From Cudoniella acicularis (taxonomy: Eukaryota; Ascomycota; Leotiomycetes; Helotiales; Helotiaceae): a stretch of DNA of 64,000 nucleotides. The notes beneath the pieces were generated by a model. That model had not been told where the DNA came from. It searched no databases and saw nothing but the letters and a program-made list of their open reading frames with translations. Numbering within the stretch: the stretch's first letter is position 1; each line of letters begins with the position of its first letter. The stretch spans positions 1-64,000 of the forward strand of contig JAAMPI010000063.1 in NCBI GenBank assembly GCA_013054445.1, in the 5' to 3' direction. The translations under genes and the position numbers were made by a program. Below are positions 1-11,317 of this stretch, piece by piece.

Positions 1-1226
1 ATCCAATCAGTCGCTAGGGTGCGATGAAAAGGGATGTAGGTCTCACCGTCCGGGGCACTCTCAAAGCTTCGTAGACCTTCAAGACACTCCGCAAATCCCT
101 CTTGCCCTCCACCACAAATTCCAAACACGTCGCCAAGGCCACCGCATCCTCAACTGCACTGGCTGCGCCCTGTGCAATGTACGGAAGCATGGGATGCGCC
201 GAATCGCCCAAGAGAACCAGATTTCCCTCATCGTGGACCCACTTCTTTAGGCTGGGTCTGTCCCTCAGCTTCCAAACGTAAGACTCGTCAATCATTGCGA
301 GCAACTGCTGGATTCTTGGATCCCATGCTTCGAACTGCTTACGAAGCTGCTGCATGTCTCCCAGCTTCTTCCAGGATTTCTCTCCAGGCTCATCCGGCAC
401 CAAGACGGCAACATTGTAAAACGCGCCGCTGCAGACGTAGTAGGCCACAATGCGCCGCTCCGGCCCCAACCACGTCGTCGCATACTTCTGCAGCTCCAGC
501 GACTCAAATTCAGGAATGTCCACTGCTGCCGCTGGCACAAGCGCACGGTACACGCTTTCGTCAGTGGCAATGCTCTAAATCTTCTCGCCTGCGACCAAGT
601 CCGCCATCAACGATCTGGCACCGTCAGCTCCAACCACCAAGTCAGCCGTCTAGATCGTCCCATCTTCGCATGTCACTTGGCCACGCCCATCAGAGCCCTG
701 CTCCCATCCCGTGACTCTCATGCCGGCTTCCCTCCTTCAACGCCTTCTCGTACATCAGCTTGTGCAGGTCTTTGCGGTCTACATACCAGTATTTGCACCT
801 GAACAGATTTTCCATGCGGCTGTCGGCATTGATCCTGAACTGCGTCAGTGTCTTGCTGTCTTCCCAACGTACCTGGCGCAAGTACTGGGGCTGCACGCCG
901 ACCGCGCTGAGAGCGTCCTGCAGACCGAGTTGGCTCAGGATCCGTGTGAAATTTGGAGTAACTTGGATGCCGGCGCCGAGCTTCGTGATGGTTGAGGAGG
1001 CTTCGAGGACGGAGTGGGCGGCCGTTGAGCGTGCGAGGGCAAGGGCCTGCGTGATTCCTGATACATGGAGACTTATTAGCTTTTATTCTGGCGATGGGGT
1101 GGCTTCAGGGGATAGGAATCAACGGTTAAGAGGTTGAAGCTCCCAGGATGCAAGTATACAGGTGAGGAAAATCCTTATACCGCCAATGCCTGCCCCCACA
1201 ATGATGATGTCCTGTTTCTACGGCAT
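1..1226 (-). pseudogene. Broken FAD-dependent monooxygenase (salicylate hydroxylase-like), runs off the left edge
   Basis: The reverse strand from 1226 reads a flavoprotein monooxygenase of the salicylate-hydroxylase type. The FAD dinucleotide motif GAGIGG lies right after the start, is split by an intron at about 1058-1180, and is followed by the middle domain. The second FAD motif, GDSAHPMLPYIAQGAASA, is at about 135-200. The frame is broken: TAG at codon 3 (about 1218-1220), TAG at 650-652, TAG at 575-577 and TAG at 14-16, plus a small frameshift near 715-722. All four stops fit CAG changed to TAG, a CpA-to-TpA change typical of RIP. The family hydroxylates aromatic acids using NAD(P)H and FAD. 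The C-terminal end lies outside the window. Identity of the family is confident; the exact substrate is not. Confidence 0.85.
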
Positions 1227-1232
1227 ATCTAG

Positions 1233-1795
1233 TTGAGAAAATCAATGCATTCCGGCAACCCTTTTTTCATGATATTTCCCTCGAAGTACAGACTTCTGAT
1301 TTGACTGCTGGCTATAACATCTCCAGATACACGATCTCAAAATAGCTTTCTAGCTTGGGATGAGGTTATCCCCCGACGGGCTCTAGTCCGCATGCAGGTT
1401 ACACTGGACGGAATGCCGGGTCTTCGTTAGTGGAGGAATAGTTTCGAACTACCCCACGGCACGTGCATCAATGCATCGGAAGTGTGGGGAAATGGCCCAG
1501 ATTGGTTTTGATTAAGCGCATCTTCGAATTCCGGGACAGAAAGGGAAGTGAAAGCATGTTCGCACTTTATGAGGTATTGCTGGCTTTTAGTGGTTAAGGT
1601 AACATAGAGCGAGACACATGGGGGCTACGACTTCTAAACACGGGATTGAGGATAAAAGTTTGCATTTTAATGGAATGACCAGACCAAATCAGCGCTTGAA
1701 GTGAATATAGCTAACTCTTACAACCTGGTTACTCTCCACATCCATCCTCACAAACGCGGTTCAGTTGCGATCAGCCCTTTGAGGGAAGCACGATC
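1233..1795. other. Intergenic stretch with CreA-like sites
   Basis: No gene is visible between the monooxygenase remnant and the MFS gene. A GTGGGGAAATGGCC-like word near 1482 fits the SYGGRG consensus of the fungal carbon repressor CreA, and a similar word occurs near 4282. Function is inference only. Confidence 0.4.
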
Positions 1796-4018
1796 TTACA
1801 GTGAATGCGTAGTCTTCCTCGTCAACACACCTGAACCTCTCCTGAGCTTCTTTCCGTGTATCCAGATAAATGGCATCGGCAGGCAGAGCAAGCCGATAGC
1901 ACCGGCGTAGATGCCAAAGCATCCCATGTAGCCACGTGCTTGGACCCAATCTGTGACGCCGTAGGTGAACGCGAAGCCAATAATATTTCGAAATCCAGCA
2001 ACGTTGACAAGGACGGGGCTGTGATGTAGTGTTAGCTGACATGAAACGCCCAGCGTCGAAAGAGTGTAATGGATGAAGGGAGCCGTACCCAGCCCATTTG
2101 GGATAACTCTCAATACAGTAGACGGAGCCGATGATATTGATTGTCAGAAAAGCGAAGTTGAGAAAAGCAGCTCCGCTGAGAATTGCCATCCAGTGTACCT
2201 TGTAGACGTAGGTTCCACCAACACCAAACAGAATACACCCGAAAATGCCACAGAAGAGTGGGAAGATCAGACTCCAAAGATGTACCTCCGGTTCGCGTAC
2301 TCCCCCCTTTCTTTTAGTGATCCAGTTGGAGACCTTATCAGCGCCCCAACTTCCCACGAGATACACAAATACGGTGGCAATAACAATCGCAACAACGGAA
2401 TATCCGATATATTTGAAGCTCCAGCTATATGGGGGAGCAAGAAGGACTGTGGTCATGGTCTGCGAGCTTGCAAGGGAGACGCCGATGAACACTGCGTTAA
2501 GAAGGACAATCCATGCCACACCGGGGAAGATGATGGATTCAACAATTTCAACAAAAGACAAAAGGGCATCTTTCGCCCGTATGCCAGTGAAGAAAGTGAG
2601 CTCGGTCTCCAGGGTTCGGGGGCCATATCGGTCTGGGTCGATTGGTGTGCGTCGCTCACCTGGTCGTAGGTTTTCACTGAAGCCGCCTTTTGTCAACTAA
2701 GTTAGCATAGGGTCTTCCTGTTAAGCTTGTGACGAAAAAGACTTACGCATCTCTTCGCTGGTTCGTTGCCATCGAGTTTCAGGCACAAACGCCACAAGCA
2801 TGAGCCAAGAAGCAGCAGTGAGAATCGCAAGAATAAAATAGAGCCAGCGCCAACTTAGGTTCGCAACAATGTATGACGAACCGATGCCGAGCGCCAGTGT
2901 AATAACTCCCTTCCCTCTCAATCAGCTTGCCTTGTACATATATCACCGAGAGGCGAAGCAACTTACCTGTGAGGCCCAAATAACGCCAATGGCTCTGTTC
3001 CGTTGATGAATAAATGAGATATCTTGTGCAATCAAGGGAATCAAGCTCTCCACCGCTCCAGCGCCTAATGCCTGGATGCAACGAGCCGCCAAATGTGATT
3101 CCAGAGACTGACTCAACCCCGCCCAAAGAGTACAAGTCCATGCCAGCAGTCCGCAGAGGCAGATCACAGGCCGTCGACCGATTGCAATTGACAGAGGTAC
3201 AAGAACATAATTGCTCAAACCGATAATAAGCACTGGGAATGAGGCAAGTCGATTGACCTCTCCAAGGGTCGGGGCATTGGGATTCAAGGCGAGTAGTGCA
3301 GCCAATGCATCGAGTGGGTTGGAGCTTTCTCCCGACGTAGATCCTGCGGAAGGAATGCCTACGGGTATACCTCCTGATGCGGATCCAGTTGTTGAGACGC
3401 CACTAGGAATACCAGTCGGGGTAGAACCTGCTGGGAAGCCTGAAGAGATGGAAGTTCCTGTTGGCAATGGAAATCCACTAGGAGTTGAACTGGGGGGGAG
3501 GTTCGTTGGAAGGCCACTACCAATCGAGGTACCTGAAGGGAAAGCGGGCAAGCCGCTAGGGATACCGCCAGAGACGCCGCCTGGATTGGTAAGAATGTGG
3601 GGATCCAAACCGGCGTAGACTAGTACAAAGACTGGCAGTAAAGAACCCGCGATCTGTTGTGTAGATAGAGAAACTGCACCAACTGAGTTCTGTGAGTCAG
3701 TTTGAGTTCAACACGGGTGTCTGGGATAGCATCATCCTACAGAAGCAGAGCGAAAAGAGGATGAGAATCTTCCTCCATTGGGGCAAATTGAGCGGATCTG
3801 TTGATGTGATGAGTAATGGTGCTTCATGTCATCTTTTTTAAGGCAATCGAAGCAAACGCACCTTTTGGATCGCCCGTAGGCATGGGGATGAAATTCAGCC
3901 TCCCATCCTCATACAGCTGCGTTGTCCCTTCGATAACTGTCTTTATCTTCTCGAGAGTAGTATAGTCGTCTACATCCACCTTAGTGGCAGTTGGCTTCTC
4001 GCCTGAGTGGGAAGACAT
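1796..4018 (-). CDS. HOL1-type MFS transporter with P/G/S/T-rich extracellular loop
   Basis: Major facilitator, probably a 12-helix plasma-membrane H+-coupled antiporter of the HOL1-like fungal group. Exon 1 starts at 4018 (MSSHSGEK) and ends at 3862; a 64-bp intron (3798-3861) joins it to give the family signature GDPKDPLNLPQWRK, which precedes helix 1. Later exons carry the A-motif-like GRRPV, the segment AARCIQALGAGAVESLIPLI, a long cytosolic loop (RGFSENLRPGERRTPIDPDRYGP) and the last helices (IIGFAFTYGVTDWVQ, GIYAGAIGLL), ending at 1796. About five introns are needed (near 3690-3740, 2900-2960, 2690-2750 and 2000-2105). Odd: between helices 1 and 2 lies roughly 80 residues rich in Pro, Gly, Ser and Thr. 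The frames join without stops, so the gene looks intact. Substrate unknown. Confidence 0.82.
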
Positions 4019-4839
4019 GGTAACAAAACTTAGACTGGCTTCTATCGAAGTGGTCCTAATAAAAGATTGCTAAGGATGACGACTGTGACGACGTGAAAGT
4101 AGACACAACCTGTAGATTGCAGAAACTTGGTGGGAATGCTCCCAGAAATACAAAATTAAGCACGTTATCTACTGAGTAACTAGTGCTCCGAAATACACTA
4201 TAGGCACTATCGTTTTGAGTGGATTATGGTGTGGTGGTTGTGTGCACAGTGGCTTCCCCACTGTGGGGAAGCTTAAAAGGATGTGTGGGGAAAGGCCGCT
4301 TTGAAGGCGCACGGGCAGCGGGGTGGCATGGTTAGCATTTTGCATTTTGCCGGGGTTAATGATGCGTCTCACAAATACCACTTCAGACCACAGACACGTA
4401 AGCTAAAGGAGGTATACTCCCCGTTAATAAAGCTATCCACAATTTTATTAGGATGTGTGTAACGAACTAGGTCTCCTACCGTACCGCGTAAGGTAAAAGA
4501 CTAGTAACGAGCCTAGTCAGCTAAGTCTGTCTTTTCAGACTACTTCTAAGCGATTTCTAGGCGTTATGACCCCGCTATCAGGCTTTCGAAAACAGAAGCT
4601 ATTATAGAGGGACGGGAGGCCTCTAAAATAGACACTTAAAAACTAATGACTAAAAGACTCGAATCTCTAGGAAGGATAGTTGTTGTCCCTCTCTAGGAGA
4701 GGGGGAGAGACCTTATATACATGAATATAGTCACGTGCCACGGCACGTGACACAGAACCCCACTACATTAGCTATACGAGAACTAGAGATAGTATAGAGG
4801 TCGCTTAAGGGCAAGCTTTTAAAAAGGGGGGGGGGGTGA
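4019..4839. other. AT-rich intergenic, start of a repeat island
   Basis: No gene is seen. A CreA-like GTGGGG cluster lies at about 4240-4290, upstream of the MFS start. From about 4440 the sequence becomes RIP-like, with many CTAG/TATA words. A palindrome, GTCACGTGCC/GGCACGTGAC, at about 4731-4752 resembles words inside the LTRs found at 56-60 kb. Confidence 0.5.
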
Positions 4840-5147
4840 TATAACAGATCTAGTACGAGTTATATGTTTAGAGGTTCTAGGCTAGTCTGTTCTAGGACTA
4901 GTCTAGGAGCTACGCTCCCTTAAGACAATAGTCCTTCTTATATCTAGCTTCTTCTCTTCTTCGTCGATAATTCTAAGAAACAGAGAGTACTACTTGATTT
5001 ATACTGCTTGCGTACGCTATAATAGCTTCTCTCTCTAGGAGAACCTCTTCTTCTCTCCTTAGCTTAGTCTCTTCGTAATATAGTACCTTCTTATAAATAC
5101 GTCCCTACGTGACGTCAGGGCCCTAGTGCCTTTATAGAGCTATAACA
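4840..5147 (-). mobile_element. RIP-degraded solo LTR (family A), inverted
   Basis: On the reverse strand this 308-bp block starts TGTTATAGCTCTATAAAGG and ends near AGATCTGTTATA. It aligns along its whole length with the sequences at 59752-60016 and 60230-60518, which start TGTCACGGCTCTGTAAAGG and end GGTCTGTGACA. The shared internal words are GGGCCCTGACGTCACGT and AAGAAGAGGTTCTCCTAGAG. The differences are mainly C-to-T and G-to-A. I see no target-site duplication, so the ends may be truncated. Confidence 0.75.
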
Positions 5148-5194
5148 AATACGATATAAGACTTACCGCTTAAGCGATACTTCTACTTTCCCTC

Positions 5195-5262
5195 CTTTAG
5201 CCGCCTACCGACGACTATATAGATATATCTCCTATATACTATATACCGCGTACTACGGCTAT
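5195..5262 (-). repeat. Inverted copy of a repeat also at 7998-8067
   Basis: About 65 bp (GCCGCCTACCGACGACTATA through to CGCGTACTACGG) are the near-perfect reverse complement of 7998-8067. One base differs in the central stretch. The pair flanks the truncated HELTH-motif gene about 2.8 kb apart, in inverted orientation. The copy at 8 kb leads directly into an LTR-like sequence, so both are probably ends of the same retroelement internal region. Confidence 0.75.
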
Positions 5263-5707
5263 TACCTTTCTTATACTCACGTCCGTAGACTAAAACAGAA
5301 CTAGCGAAAGGAAAAATTAATCCTAAGTCTTCGGGTATTAGATTTTTCTGCCCGCCTCCTAAAATAAAAACTATTTACCGAACATAAACCTTAGAATACG
5401 GATTCTAAAAACAACAAAATAAGAGCAAGAAGGATATAAAAGTATAAAACAATCTCAAAAGCAGGTAACAACCGCCTAGTAAAGCTACTAGGGTACATAC
5501 CGAAGGCATCTGTAATAATTCAACGGTTAGGTGTAAAGCAAACAACAGAACCTCGAATCAAGACTTGAAAAATACCAGGGAGGAATATCTTAACAAGTTA
5601 AAAATATGAATCTATAATTTATAGCCATCGGGAAAGAAGCTTACAATCTAATATCTAGATATAGAAATACAGAAACAGCCAATATACAATCAGTCGTCAA
5701 GGAAACA

Positions 5708-7990
5708 TTATAAAGAGCTTGGCTTAACAAAAGGCAAGTCCTTTTTCTCATCAAAAGGCTCCACCTTCTTCTCCGGAGGCGTCGGACTCCACCCTGATTT
5801 CAACCTCCTCAAAATGCCCGGTGGTCCACGTCTGCATCTCACATCATTAGCCTCTTCCCTCACAACATAAACACAACCTACTAAAACAAAACAAAGTACT
5901 CACGTCCACTTAAACCCCCTCCCCGCATACCAATCCACACACCGTTCAAAAACCTCTGGCGGCAAGAAATTCTTCACCTCAGGCCAACCCCTATAAACGT
6001 ATTTCAAAAACAACTCTTGGTCGAAATCAGAGATGTCATCTGGGTAATCCATGGTTTCGAAACACTCGATGCCGTATTGAGTTGCTTGGTCGAAGATCTT
6101 GAGGGTTTCGGGGGAGGGGGCTTGGCCCAGCCGGCTTTGGTTTTGTGGATTATTCCGAGGGTGGGGGCCGGTGGGAGGCCGCGCTCGGTGAAGCTAGTGG
6201 TGGCGGTGGATTAGATGGGTTCCTTTATTCGGGGATTGATGGGAGAGGATGGGAAAGGCTTACGAGAAGAATTTCTGTTCATGATCGCATCTGAGTAGAA
6301 AAGCTCTCCATTCATCGGGATCAGCCTGGAGTCCTGCCCTCTGTACATGAGCTAAAAGGACATGCTCACCCATCCCGCACCACATACTATTAAAACCCAA
6401 TAAATTTTGATTAGCCAAAAGAAAATCGCTAATCGCTTTGAAGCGACAGCTTCTAATACTCGGCTCATATCTCGGTGCTGGCGCCGGTGCTGGAGGCGTG
6501 GCTTCCGAACTGACGATTTGCTCCTATGTGTCCTCCTCGTCGTCCCCCGCGTTTTCCTAAAATAGTAGAAATGGTTCCGGCTTCTATAGCCCTCCGGTGC
6601 TTTGCGTAAGCTGCTTGTCTCTCCCTTTCTGCTTTTTCGAGCTTCTACGGCTTTTAGGATCCTCTCGTGCTCTGCGTCGACTCTACCTCGTGAAATACGC
6701 TGAGCATCTAGCTCGTCTTTTACCCTGCGTGCGTAATCTCTTCGTGTGTTCTCGCAATTCGATTCAAAGCTGTCCCTTCTTGTCATTGGTATTGGGCCTC
6801 CGTGTGTAGTTGGGTAGGGACTTGGAGATATGAAAACTTTCTTGAAATCGGTGTTGAGTTTATAGTTCCCCATTTTTAAGCTTTCTATCCCGTACCTAAA
6901 AAGAATTACTAATTAAGCAACAGCACATCAGTTTGAAACTTACTTCCGAACAACTAGTGCCCAGAAAGCAGGCTTTTGAATCGTTTCAAAGTATCGAATT
7001 GGTATTGGGAAATAGTCGCCTACATCCCACATACTGGGTTTCTTATTGTGGACTGGGTCATCGCCATAAGTTGCTAATTCGACACAGTCGAACTTTGTTC
7101 TGCTACTGATTAGCTGCGAAAGAGAATTGATGTCTTGGCATGCACTGAAATACTCCCGTCTTGGGTAAAATATCCTCTTCCTAAAACCTCGCTCTATACC
7201 GCCGAAGACCTAAAGTTTGTCAAATTTACTGCTGAAACGTGGGAATTGAGTGGTACCATATCTTCCATTGCAAATACCCTGGAGTCTCTTTATCAACAGG
7301 AGATTAACAAAATAGGATTGGGGCACGTACAGCTCTGATACTGCATGGTTCTCAAAATATGGCTCTCGCCACTTGGGTTTGGCACGTTGCCACAAAGAAT
7401 GCTAAGAATCTTTAGCCACGGCCTGTATTCCGATAGCCTAGGAAAAGTGGTATATATCCTGTGCAGCTGTGCTTGCCGGAAATTTCAACATACCGTTAAT
7501 TCATGCAGGACAGTGATGGCAAAATAAACCTGTTGCAAGACTCTATCCGCAGGAGTGACATCCGGCTGCAACAGTGGTTCAATAAGCTCAAAAGAAATAA
7601 CACAAGTAGAACCACCCAAGCCATCACTTCTCCTACCTCTCGTAACGCCATCCAAACAATCCTTAATCAGATTCGAATTCTCTGCTGCATAGCCGCTTCC
7701 TAATTGAAAGCATATTTGATCCTTCGCGAGGTTTTCAAGCTATTCGTGTAGGGATTTTATGTTTTCCATATCGTTGATTTCTTCGGGGTCACACATTCGA
7801 AGGGAACTGTAGTTTTCTAGTTTGTCGTGGAACTCGGCGGGTATTTCGGAAGGGTCGAGGTCCATGTGCTCTCCGCTCTTGATAGCATCCCAGCCAAAAT
7901 TGTTAGCATGTTAAAGTAAAACTCATCGCGCCTACAAAGACGAGGGGTGACATACATAGGCCAAATGTAAGGATCCGCCAGGATTCTGTT
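5708..7990 (-). pseudogene. Truncated gene with a HELTH (HExxH-type) motif
   Basis: Reading down from about 7985, exons spell a conserved-looking fungal protein. One exon (about 7500-7905) ends FAITVLHELT; after an intron it continues HSLWQRAKPKWREPYFENHAVSEL. This creates HELTH, the zinc-binding pattern of many metallopeptidases. A further exon (about 6942-7205) reads VFGGIERGFRKRIFYPRREYF to IQKPAFWALVVRK, and joins by an intron (about 6898-6942) to a Lys/Arg/Glu-rich tail at 6352-6890. Downstream pieces (about 5708-6373) read HVLLAHVQRAGLQADPDEW and YPDDISDFDQELFLKYVYRG, with the stop at 5708. Defects: a TAG at 7740-7742, a frame change in a C-rich run near 6115-6125, and loss of the 5' end at the repeat starting about 7996. 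Peptidase activity is inference from the motif only. Confidence 0.6.
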
Positions 7991-7997
7991 GGAGGTA

Positions 7998-8097
7998 AGG
8001 GTATATGACCGTAGTACGCGGTATATAGTATATAGAAGATATATCTATATAGTCGTCGGTAGGCGGCTAAGGTGTGGATAGCGGAAGAAGAGTCGAC
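7998..8097 (+). repeat. Retroelement internal fragment next to an LTR-like sequence
   Basis: Contains the partner of the inverted repeat at 5195-5262, then a purine-rich run (GCGGAAGAAGAG, about 8081-8092) directly before TGTTAGGTC. That is where a polypurine tract sits upstream of a 3' LTR. No intact reading frame is present. Confidence 0.5.
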
Positions 8098-8336
8098 TGT
8101 TAGGTCGAGAGTGATTCAAGTATGTGGAATAATAATATGATATTGACTTAAAGACTTATCTATCTACAAAGGGGTGAGCGGACTATATATACTACAAGTG
8201 TAGTTACTAGAAGCTTCTATAACTTAGAAATCAACGCTTATAAATCAACGCTTATAAATCAAAGAACAACCTAGAAGATTCTAGTAAGGTTTAAACCTTA
8301 AGCCTAGAATAGTGCTTATTACCTAATAATATAACA
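8098..8336 (+). mobile_element. Probable 3' LTR of a truncated retrotransposon
   Basis: A 239-bp block begins TGTTAGGTCGAGAG and ends CCTAATAATATAACA, i.e. TGTTA...TAACA termini, preceded by a purine-rich run. It contains a two-copy short tandem repeat (AAATCAACGCTTAT) at about 8233-8262. The flanks show no 5-bp duplication, consistent with one end of a larger, truncated element rather than a solo LTR. Called from structure alone. Confidence 0.5.
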
Positions 8337-8442
8337 AAATACCTACATCAACTGCTCATCTACAGATTCAAAACAGATACCTCAACCATTCACAAACACG
8401 TAACCAAGGAAACAAGCAAGTAAAGTAAGTAAACAAGCCAAA

Positions 8443-8966
8443 ATGCGAACATCAAACCTCCTCATCCTCGTCCTCGCAGCTCTAACAGCTTCTCACCCCA
8501 GAGGCCCTCTCATCACAGCACGCCACGAGCTCTCCATCTCAATGGGTACACCTACCACCTCGGCAACGATTTCCCCCACGGTGAGTGCATACCACCCGCC
8601 GGGCATATCCCACCTGCTGGAGGCATTTCACTCAAGCTCCCACCAGCAGGTAGTCCCGAGACAAGAACTGGATTCGCAACTCTAACACGTATTCCACCTG
8701 CTTCTAACCCGTCCGCGAGTCCTGGAATCTTAAAAAAGAGAACCAGCACCGGCAATTCTACCTCGAATTCGCCAATTTCTTTCAAAGATACTTCTGAAGC
8801 CTCATCATCCGATAACAGCACAAGTGAAGTACAAGACCAAATGAAAGCCACGCAGCAAAAGATATTGGATATCTCTCACCTTGTAATTGGGGGCGTAATT
8901 GCGCTTTCTGTTGTGGTGATTTTGGTTTTGTTGGGGGTTATGGTTTGGCTTTGTTGGTTTCGGTAA
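8443..8966 (+). CDS. Small single-pass membrane protein, frame uncertain
   Basis: The ATG at 8443 opens with a signal-peptide-like stretch (MRTSNLLILVLAALTAS). A second frame, open to 8966, carries LNGYTYHLGNDFPHGECIPP, a Pro/Ser/Thr-rich linker, an Asp/Ser/Glu-rich patch and a C-terminal membrane helix (LVIGGVIALSVVVILVLLGV) ending WLCWFR before TAA. The two parts make sense as one secretory-pathway protein with an extracellular Ser/Thr-rich stalk. They are in different frames around 8480-8560 and I cannot find a good GT-AG intron to join them, so either a frameshift has occurred or a start or intron is missed. No family is recognised. Confidence 0.4.
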
Positions 8967-11317
8967 ATACGAAGTCTATGCTGAAGATTGTTATAAATAT
9001 TTTGAAATAGTTAAATAAGTAGTAAGTTAGAAAAGGAAAAACTTGCTGCGATAAATTGGAGTTATTAGCTAAATGCGTTCCCAGTAAACTGTCTTGATAT
9101 TGCCCTGTGACAACAGAGTGTTTATTCCTTGCGAGCTGACGGCACTGCGACGATATCAAGTATAGCCAAACACTTCAAGATAATTAAATTACTATTAATA
9201 AAAATTAGATATAACTATTTATAATGGACTACAGTGACAACTAGATAGTTCTCTCATTTTTATATAACTTCTCCCACAAAAGAGCGTTAATTTTTAACTA
9301 TACAATCGCCTCGTAATGAATAGTTTCGCAGCACAACATAAAAAAACGAATTACAAATTAATTCACCTAAAATTTATTACTGAAATTAATCGCCAATCAG
9401 ATCTAATTAGCTCTTAGTTGCAATAATGGAGCTTGTGGGGAGGAATTTAGAAGTGTTTGCGATGGTCATGCGCTTCAAACGGTGCGTTGCAGCAGAGGCT
9501 CAGGCAAGCGGCTAGGCACATTAGTGAATGCATCGCTAAATCACAGCGCATAAGCACTAATTTACAGCGATTGCTCGCTAATTTATAGCACGAGCGACCA
9601 CTGTATTGTCACGCATGACAATTCACCACATTAATTGATTATTACGCAAGATTACCGCTTCAAATAGTATCCCTATTTCTACACTCGGTGCGCTTCTCTG
9701 CTAAATTTTGCACTCAAAATTCGACTCTTTTTCGCGCCCCGTCGTTTGTACAGCATTGCTCGAGCTTACCAAAATCGCCTAAAACACTTTAAATATCTCT
9801 GCTATTGTCCGATATTAACTGATGGGAAGATAATCCAAACTAATCTTGACCATAGATTTGTTTCAATTTACTAACTATGAGTACTTTTCAGTCTGTGGTT
9901 ATTTAATACTTTTCAAGTGTTTTGTGCGACCTCCTGTGCGACTTCGCGATGCTGAGCGCTTGTAGAGGGAATGTCACGACCAAGTCGCTGCTTTGGATAG
10001 TGGTGGCATCAGGATGGGCGTCGTGGTGATCGAAACGATGCGAAGCTGAATATCAAAATCGAACGGGAAGTTGTGAAAGACCCAGTGTTTTTTGGCCATT
10101 GGCATTCGCACCAACAGGAAACCATTGCATCAGCTTTGACTGCTTCAGTAGAGCATGGACCCAAGTGAATTCAATCAGGAGATCGTAAGTACAATTTTCG
10201 AGGTTGGCTTAATCGCCCCTTGGAAATTGCTTTCGCGAGTGTCGTAGGCAAACCAAAACGAAGAATGGACCATGCGCGTGGCATTGATATCATTTGCTCG
10301 GATTCCTTCAGGCGCGCTTCTCCTCAATCGAAGGGGACCGGAGGACGGCTCCATGCCGAAAGACTGTAGAAAGTAATGTGTCGCAATTGTGGTATCCAGA
10401 AGGTAAATTTGAGGGTGCTGAAGAGGGAAGCCATTGCGCGGGTGAATACCAACTCTGTAGGAGATTCTGCTAAGTGAAGGTTAGAAGTGGGCGCTGCAAT
10501 AGTGTTCGTTTCGAGGTGGTCAAGTCGTCACGTGAAGGTTTTCAGACATCACTGAAGGGACTGGATCCGATGACCTACTGATACTAAAGCTTGCAGCATT
10601 ATTTTTTCAATTGAAAAGAGAAAGAGGATCATTCAACTTTGGCTCTTTGGGGTGTTCTTAACAGATTTAGTCAGCACTGCAGCACCAGGACGAGGAGCCA
10701 AAATAAATCGTGCGTACCTAAACAGTTAAATTTTCAAGGCAGCTGGGTGCAGGCCCCAAACCAGTGACGCAATGGCCAGGTGGTCTGAATAGCTTCCCTT
10801 TTTATCGATCCTTTTGTCGATCACTTTGCCACTCGGGACGTGTATTTAGCTGGCATCTGCTCTCTGCTCTCACTTCTCTCTTTAATCGAATCGATCATTA
10901 TCCAGCTTCACATAAATGCTGCGTTGTTTTCCTGAAGATCTCTATCGAAAAATATAATACACTTTGGATATACAACAATTGCAGTTGCCCTACTGATGAG
11001 AACGGATGATTGAAGTGATTTTTATAAGTGCCATGTTCGATTCTTCTTTTCTAAGCCCTCCTTTCCCTCCCTTTCCTCCCTTTCCAACTCTTCCCATCCA
11101 CAAACACCCCCAAAATCTAGTGACTTCAACATTTTGACTTCATTTCCACAAAAAGTTACAACCATAGATCAGATCCCATTCCTCGATGAAGCATTTTAGA
11201 AATTTGGTGAGTTCGTGAATATAAACCTGAACAATTTTGAATCAGGAAGAAATAATCTGCCCTGCACTGGCAACAGGCGAGATGAAATTGAATTAGATTT
11301 CTAGACTGTTGAAATAC
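8967..11317. other. Gene-free AT-rich to mixed sequence
   Basis: No open frame with protein-like content is seen on either strand. The ORF at 10764-11009 has no recognisable features. An ATG followed within ten codons by a consensus donor GTAAGT (about 10154-10190) could mark a lost gene start, but nothing coherent follows. Confidence 0.5.

Noticed and set aside
172..1137. Plus-strand ORFs of 94-180 aa over the first kilobase
   Set aside because: They are antisense shadows of the monooxygenase, whose FAD motifs are clear on the minus strand.
2073..2700. Plus-strand ORFs of 151-198 aa
   Set aside because: Antisense of MFS transmembrane exons; no independent signal.
5195..8067. DNA transposon with 65-bp terminal inverted repeats
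   Set aside because: No transposase frame inside, no target duplication at the outer ends, and the right repeat continues into an LTR-like sequence.
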